In this document: piece by piece, positions 24,951 to 29,009 of the stretch
Layout: every line of letters begins with the position of its first letter
Numbering within the stretch: the first letter of the stretch is position 1
Source of the DNA: Chloroflexota bacterium
Lineage (GTDB): Bacteria; Chloroflexota; Limnocylindria; Limnocylindrales; CSP1-4
Length of the DNA stretch: 29,009 bases
Assembly: GCA_021785115.1 (NCBI GenBank)
Contig: JAJYGO010000365.1
Span: 1 to 29,009 of the forward strand
Direction: 5' to 3'
Made by a program: the position numbers and the translations under genes
Notes under the pieces: model-generated
The model's input: only the letters and a program-made list of their open reading frames with translations
What the model was told of the DNA's origin: nothing
Databases searched by the model: none

Positions 24951-25704
24951 GGTACGATCCTCCGTCCTCCAGGCCGGTGCCGGTGAAGTGGGTGAACACG
25001 GCGTCGAGCGTGGCCCCGGGGCCCACCTGCGCCTCGAGCTCGGCGGGCGTGCCGAGCGCGACCAGCTTGCCGAGGTGCATGATGCCGACCCGCTCGCACA
25101 GCTCGGCGGCCTCCTCCATGTAGTGCGTGGTCAGCATGACGGTCGTGCCGTCGCGCTCGCGGAGCCGGCGGACGTGCTCCCAGACGGTCCTCCGGGCGAC
25201 GGGGTCGAGGCCCACGGTGGGCTCGTCGAGGAACAGCACCTCGGGCCGGTGCAGCATCGCCTGGGCGATCTCGAGCCGGCGGATCATGCCCCCCGAGAAC
25301 GTCCGCACGAGGCGGTCGCCCACGTCCGCGAGGCCCATGAACTCCAGCGACTCCTCGATCCGGTCCCGGCGCTCGGCGCGCGGCACGTGGTACAGCCGGC
25401 TCGAGATGTCGAGGTTCTCGCGGGCGGTCAGCGTGCCGTCCGAGGACAGCAGCTGGGGCACGTAGCCGATCGAGCGCCGGACGGCACGAGCGTCCCGGCC
25501 GACGTCATGGCCGGCCACCACCGCGTGCCCCGACGTGGGGTCGAGCAGCGTGATCAGCATCTTGATGGTGGTCGTCTTGCCGGCGCCGTTCGGGCCGAGC
25601 AGGCCGAACATCTCGCCCTCGGCGACGGACAGCGTGAGCGCGTCCACCGCCGTCACGACGTCGAACCGGCGGGTGAGGGCTGAGCACTCGATTGCGTTGC
25701 GCAT
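24907..25704 (-). CDS. ABC exporter ATP-binding protein (DrrA-like)
   Basis: 265 residues. Walker A GPNGAGKTT (37-45), the Q-loop region YVPQLLSS (81-88), signature FSGGMIRRLEIAQ (136-148), Walker B VLFLDEPTVGLDP (156-168) and switch His TTHYMEEAAE (H194) are all present, so it is expected to hydrolyse ATP. It belongs to the DrrA/CcmA-type ATPases of ABC-2 exporters and overlaps its permease gene. It starts 67 bp from the divergent marR gene. On the minus strand a -10-like TAGAAT lies about 52 bp upstream of the ATG, next to a palindrome, consistent with MarR control. Confidence 0.93.
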   Translation of the reverse strand: MRNAIECSALTRRFDVVTAVDALTLSVAEGEMFGLLGPNGAGKTTTIKMLITLLDPTSGHAVVAGHDVGRDARAVRRSIGYVPQLLSSDGTLTARENLDISSRLYHVPRAERRDRIEESLEFMGLADVGDRLVRTFSGGMIRRLEIAQAMLHRPEVLFLDEPTVGLDPVARRTVWEHVRRLRERDGTTVMLTTHYMEEAAELCERVGIMHLGKLVALGTPAELEAQVGPGATLDAVFTHFTGTGLEDGGSYRDVARTRRTARRLG

Positions 25705-25734
25705 GTCTACCGCTGACCGCAGGTGCAGATTCCG

Positions 25735-25765
25735 CTGACAGTTCGTATCCCGAACATTCTACACT
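25735..25765. promoter_or_regulatory. Divergent marR/ABC promoter with palindromic operator
   Basis: Plus strand: CTGACA (25735-25740), 19-bp spacer, TACACT (25760-25765), then 6 nt to the marR GTG. The palindrome GTTCGTATCCCGAAC (25741-25755, perfect 5-bp arms) fills the spacer. On the minus strand TAGAAT (25761-25756) points to a transcription start inside the same palindrome. An 8-bp direct repeat CCGCTGAC (25710 and 25732) adjoins. Confidence 0.55.
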
Positions 25766-25771
25766 GGTCGC

Positions 25772-26245
25772 GTGGAGCCGTCACGCCCCGATCCGACGCC
25801 CGACGGCGGGCTGGCCCGGCCCGCGGCCGAGGTCGTGCTCGACACCGTGCCGCAGATCATGCGCGTCGTCCGAGGTCAGATGCGCGAGGGCCGTGCCGAG
25901 GGCGTGTCGACCCCCCAGTTCCGGGCGCTGCTGTTCGTGCGCCGGAACCCGGGCACGGACCTCTCGAGCCTGGCCGACCACCTGGGCGCCTCGATGCCCG
26001 CGGTGTCGGAGCTCGTGTCGCGCCTGGTCCGCGACGGCCTCGTGGTCCGCGAGCTCGACCCTGCCTCGCGTCGGCGGGTCCGGCTGACGCTCAGTGAGCA
26101 GGGTGACCGCCAGCTCGCCGATGCACGCGAGCGCACGCTCGAATGGCTGGCGGGCCGGCTTGGGGCCGCCTCGCCCGAGCAGCTGGCCCGGATCGAGGTC
26201 GCCCTGCGCGAGCTGCTGGCGGTGCTGGAGGCGGCCAGCGGCTGA
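25772..26245 (+). CDS. MarR-family transcriptional regulator
   Basis: 157-residue winged-helix protein with the MarR layout: a helical N-terminus, STPQFRALLFVRRNPGTDLSSLADHLGASMPAVSELVSRLVRDGL for the helix-turn-helix, a DPASRRRVRLTLSEQG wing and a C-terminal dimerisation helix. The GTG start at 25772 is preceded by TACACT at 7 nt, so it is probably leaderless. It is divergent from the DrrAB-like exporter and most likely represses it and itself through the palindrome between them. The inducing ligand is unknown. It ends convergent with the rhodanese gene, 127 bp away. Confidence 0.9.
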   Translation: MEPSRPDPTPDGGLARPAAEVVLDTVPQIMRVVRGQMREGRAEGVSTPQFRALLFVRRNPGTDLSSLADHLGASMPAVSELVSRLVRDGLVVRELDPASRRRVRLTLSEQGDRQLADARERTLEWLAGRLGAASPEQLARIEVALRELLAVLEAASG

Positions 26246-26372
26246 CCCGTCTCGTCGCCGCGCCGGACGCCCGCCCGGGCGACCGGTGCGCGTCGCGCCG
26301 CTTCCCGAGGCTGCCGACCCGACGGAGACCGGGTGCCGCTCCGAGTCTCCAGCAGTCGCCGGCCGCGAGGCG

Positions 26373-26729
26373 CTAGCGGACGACCGCCCGTCCGCTCCGG
26401 GTCCAGGCGCTGGTGCCGCCCCGGACCGAGACCGCGCCCTCGAAGCCCTGCGAGAGCAGGTAGTTGGTGGCGTGGCTGCTCCGGCTGCCCGTCTCGCAGA
26501 TCACGGCGTACGGCTTGTCGCGCTTGAGCTTGCCCATCCGGTCGGGCAGGCGGCGGACGGGGATGTGAACGGCTCCGGGCAGGTGGCCACGGCGGAACTC
26601 GTGGTCCTCGCGCACGTCGAGGATGCGGACGGCGTTCTGCTGGAGGAGGGCGTCAAGCTCGACGACGTCGATCGACGGGGTCGCGGTGGTGAAGCGCTTG
26701 AGGAACGAGAACACGGGGACTCCGAGCAC
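26373..26729 (-). CDS. Single-domain rhodanese-like protein
   Basis: 118 residues. The rhodanese fold is visible as VVELDALLQQNAVRILDVREDHEFRRGHLPGAVHIPVRRLPDRM with the active-site loop CETGSRS (CxxGxRS), so the catalytic cysteine is present. It probably moves sulfane sulfur or has a related role. An N-terminal stretch of about 15 residues (VLGVPVFSFLKRF) may be weakly amphipathic. The start codon is GTG at 26729, with no clear ribosome binding site. No partner gene adjoins it; a second rhodanese domain in this window belongs to MoeZ. Confidence 0.85.
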   Translation of the reverse strand: MLGVPVFSFLKRFTTATPSIDVVELDALLQQNAVRILDVREDHEFRRGHLPGAVHIPVRRLPDRMGKLKRDKPYAVICETGSRSSHATNYLLSQGFEGAVSVRGGTSAWTRSGRAVVR

Positions 26730-26819
26730 ACTGGGTTCGGCCGCTGGCGGGCCGGGGATCAGGCGCCGAAGTCTACCGGGCGCCGCGGATGTCGGGGCCG
26801 ATCGACGAATCGGGAGGGC

Positions 26820-28097
26820 TCAGCCGGGGGCGAGCACCCAGCTGGATCCCGCCACCCCGTCGCGGACCTCGATCCCGGCGGCCAGCAGGCGATCGCGGAT
26901 CAGGTCCGCGGTGGACCAGTCCTTCGCGGCGCGGGCGCGGTCCCGCAGCTCCAGGAGGGTGTCCACCAGCGGCGCCATCCCGGCCCGCGGGTCGGACGCG
27001 CCGCTCGCCGCGTACTCGCCGAGCCGCACGATCAGGGCGCGGAGGGTGGCGGTCGCGTTGTCGAGGTCGGGGCCGTCCTCTCCCGATCGGATCCGCCCCT
27101 CCACCGTCTCGTCGAGCTCGAGGATCGCCGCCACCGCCTCGCGGGTGTCGCCGGCGTCGAGCGCCGCGATGAAGGCGCCCTCGAGCTCCTGCATCTGCTG
27201 GTGCACCGGGGCGGGGGGCCGAGCGGGCCGCTCGCGCGAGCCCGATCCGGCCAGCGCCGCGAAGTGGACCGCCTCGGTGGACTGGCCCTCGGCCAGGCCC
27301 CGCGCCGCGTCGCCCAGGGCGGCGATGGAGCAGGACGCCCCCGACGCGAACCGCGTGCTCCGTCCCCTGACCCGCACGGTGACCCCGCCCAGGCCGGCCA
27401 CCGAGGCGGTGCCGGCCTCGAGGTCGAGCACGAGGGCGGTATGGCTGTCAACGCCCAGGATGAAGGCGCCCTCGGGCAGCATCGCCTCGAGCATCGAGAT
27501 GCGGCGCTCGCCCATGTAGCAGAAGCGCGTGTCGTGATTGCCGCCCTCGGCGTTGTCGTAGTGGGGGACCACGGCGGCCCGCAGCCCGGTGGCCCGGCCC
27601 AGGAGGTCCAGGCCCGGCAGCCAGCGCGGCGCCTCGCCGACCTTGTAGACCTCGTACACCGGGATCGTCACGAGGCCGAGGGTGAGCGCCGCGGCGGAGG
27701 CCATGGTCAGGATCCCGCCCGTGGCCAGCTTCTCGGCCAGCGCGTCGGGGATCGGCCCGCCCGACCACTGGCGCAGCGCGTAGGACGGGCTGCCCGGCCC
27801 GGCCATCACGTACCGGGCCTCGCGGATCCTGGCCAGCGCCGTGGCGGCGGTCAGCGCGTCCACGTCGGAGGAGCGGTAGCTGGCCACCTCCACCGGGTTG
27901 CCCACGCTGGTGGCGAAGAACTCGACCATGCGGTCGGACAGCTCGTCGGCGTTCTCCTGGAACCCGTAGGGCGTGTCGATGACGGCCGCCGGGACCCGCC
28001 CGCCGAAGCGCTCGAACAGCGCGCGGTGCACCTTGGCCATCGCGGGCGCCACCTCGCCCGAGCCCATGATCGCGAGGATGCGCGGCCCGGTGGTCAT
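26820..28097 (-). CDS. S51/cyanophycinase-like (class I glutamine amidotransferase-like) protein fused to CysRS-like C-terminal region
   Basis: 425 residues from ATG 28097, which overlaps the upstream hydrolase stop by 4 bp. Residues about 1-245 resemble the peptidase S51/cyanophycinase group: ILAIMGSGEVAPAM, VMAGPGSPSYAL, GILTMASAAALTLG with candidate nucleophile S134 (MASAA in place of GTSAG), and GVDSHTALVLD. Residues about 300-425 resemble the C-terminal part of cysteinyl-tRNA synthetase: a DALR-like helical piece (EGAFIAALDAGDTREAVAAIL), then LVDTLLELRDRARAAKDW, STADLIRDRLLAAGIEVRDG and SSWVL, matching the anticodon-binding tail. No aminoacylation domain is present. Function is unknown; tRNA or RNA binding by the tail is a hypothesis. 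Confidence 0.78.
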   Translation of the reverse strand: MTTGPRILAIMGSGEVAPAMAKVHRALFERFGGRVPAAVIDTPYGFQENADELSDRMVEFFATSVGNPVEVASYRSSDVDALTAATALARIREARYVMAGPGSPSYALRQWSGGPIPDALAEKLATGGILTMASAAALTLGLVTIPVYEVYKVGEAPRWLPGLDLLGRATGLRAAVVPHYDNAEGGNHDTRFCYMGERRISMLEAMLPEGAFILGVDSHTALVLDLEAGTASVAGLGGVTVRVRGRSTRFASGASCSIAALGDAARGLAEGQSTEAVHFAALAGSGSRERPARPPAPVHQQMQELEGAFIAALDAGDTREAVAAILELDETVEGRIRSGEDGPDLDNATATLRALIVRLGEYAASGASDPRAGMAPLVDTLLELRDRARAAKDWSTADLIRDRLLAAGIEVRDGVAGSSWVLAPG

Positions 28098-28957
28098 GCG
28101 AAGAACCCGTCGTCGATGGCGTCGATCATCACATCGGCGACTTCGTCCGGGCGCTGCGCGTGGATGTCGTGGTCGCCCACGAACGGTCGCACCCGGGCTC
28201 GCGGGAGCGCCGCCCGCGCCCGCTCGACGGCCGCCTCGCGGTCGGCGCTGCGCTCGTCGGGCGCGGCCGGTCGGACCGGCAGCAGGAGCACCGGGTCGCG
28301 CACCTCCGCATAGCGCTCGGAGGGGCGGTGGTCCCACATGCCGCGCAGGACCACGAGGTGCCGGTCGAACGTCAGCCAGGGCGCGATCGTCCCGTCCGGG
28401 AAGCGCTCGAAGTTGGCGAGCGTCCCCGCGATGCCGGCCTCGGGCCAGTCGGGATGGGCGCCGCGGATGTAGCCCTCGACCTCGGCGAGCCGCCGGCCGG
28501 CCAGCCGCGGCGGCGCCAGCGCCTCACGGCAGGCCTCCCAGGACGGGAACGCCGCTGACGGCTCGAACCAGCCGCCGTCCACGCAGACGATGCCGCGGGC
28601 GAGTCCCGGGTGGCGGGCAGCGAGCTCGATGACCACGTTGCCGCCCCAGGACTGGCCCGCGATGACCGGGCGCCGGAGCCCCAGCTCCCGGGTGAGCGAC
28701 GCCAGGTCGTCGGCGACCGTCGGGACGTCGTACGGGCCCTCGGGCTTGGACGAGCGGCCGTGGCCGCGGAGGTCAACCGTCACCGCGGCCTGGCCGCGGG
28801 CGTTGAGGCGCGCCGCCACCCCGTCCCACAGGCGCGCGTTCGACGCCAGGCCGTGGACCAGCACGAACGTGACCGGGGTCGTGGAGCTCGCGGGAGCGGG
28901 CCAGAGGTCGACCGCCAGCTCCACGCCGGCGGCGACCGGGACGCGACGCGTGTCCAT
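28094..28957 (-). CDS. Alpha/beta hydrolase
   Basis: 287 residues. It has the oxyanion-hole segment VLVHGLASNARLW (about 32-44), VDLRGHGRSSKPEG, and nucleophile elbow GQSWGG with S103 (101-106). A likely catalytic His lies in VGDHDIHAQRPDEV near the C-terminus. A cap-like insertion sits at about 130-205. No substrate can be named; esterases, lactonases and C-C hydrolases look alike at this level. Its TGA overlaps the ATG of the S51-like gene (28094-28097), so the two proteins are made from one transcript and may act in one pathway. 52 bp upstream of it remain in the window without a gene. Confidence 0.88.
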   Translation of the reverse strand: MDTRRVPVAAGVELAVDLWPAPASSTTPVTFVLVHGLASNARLWDGVAARLNARGQAAVTVDLRGHGRSSKPEGPYDVPTVADDLASLTRELGLRRPVIAGQSWGGNVVIELAARHPGLARGIVCVDGGWFEPSAAFPSWEACREALAPPRLAGRRLAEVEGYIRGAHPDWPEAGIAGTLANFERFPDGTIAPWLTFDRHLVVLRGMWDHRPSERYAEVRDPVLLLPVRPAAPDERSADREAAVERARAALPRARVRPFVGDHDIHAQRPDEVADVMIDAIDDGFFA

Positions 28958-29009
28958 GGGACCATGATGCCGTGGGTCCGCAACCCGTGCCGGGCACGCG
29001 GTGGTGCCC

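Noticed and set aside
27270..27300. Single TGGACTGG sequence resembling the palindrome half-site
   Set aside because: It lies inside the S51-like coding sequence and lacks the matching arm.

Overview
The window is GC-rich throughout, uses many GTG/TTG starts, and packs genes tightly with several 4-bp stop/start overlaps. It encodes two proteins of F420-linked families (a luciferase-like oxidoreductase and a DDN-type reductase) and an ECF sigma factor with a DUF5667-like membrane partner. Several genes seem to be transcribed without a leader: a -10-like hexamer sits 6-7 nt before the start codon. Together this suggests a soil or freshwater Chloroflexota (Limnocylindria-like) or an actinobacterium. 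The assignment is inference; no rRNA or marker gene is present. I saw no tRNA, rRNA, CRISPR array, insertion sequence or prophage.

Layout. 1-2.2 kb: the end of a formate dehydrogenase large subunit, then its iron-sulfur beta subunit, which is cut off at about 660 and abuts the cut 3' end of an opposing secreted glucosaminidase gene. This is a rearrangement or assembly breakpoint. 2.4-5.4 kb: a MoeZ-type adenylyltransferase/rhodanese, a FrnE/DsbA-like thiol oxidoreductase and a YeiH-family exporter, with a sulfur/redox flavour. 5.4-8.8 kb: MarR regulator, EntS-like MFS exporter and ZIP metal transporter in one operon, then a membrane-anchored LuxR-type regulator. 9.0-11.7 kb, minus strand: a secreted Asp/Arg/Gln repeat protein, an ECF sigma factor and its DUF5667-like partner with a Ser/Pro/Gly repeat tail.

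12.0-14.5 kb: SnoaL-like protein, argininosuccinate synthase (E. coli type) and 5-formyl-THF cyclo-ligase. 14.6-17.0 kb: a NuoF-like flavoprotein translationally coupled to a 3Fe-4S-type ferredoxin, and a HAD hydrolase. 17.1-22.4 kb: two MFS transporters, the two F420-type proteins, a VOC protein and a DUF1992 protein. 22.5-23.6 kb: 6-phosphogluconate dehydrogenase, preceded by a 560-bp non-coding island of repeats. The island includes four 15-bp palindromic sites spaced 42, 63 and 42 bp apart. 24.1-26.2 kb: a DrrAB-like ABC exporter divergent from a MarR regulator, with a palindrome placed to control both. 26.4-29.0 kb: a rhodanese, an S51/cyanophycinase-like protein fused to a CysRS-like C-terminal region, and an alpha/beta hydrolase coupled to it.

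Most genes are ordinary housekeeping or accessory functions. The most unusual items are the S51-CysRS tail fusion, the Asp-rich repeat protein with its sigma/anti-sigma module, the helically phased palindrome array and the broken junction near 660.
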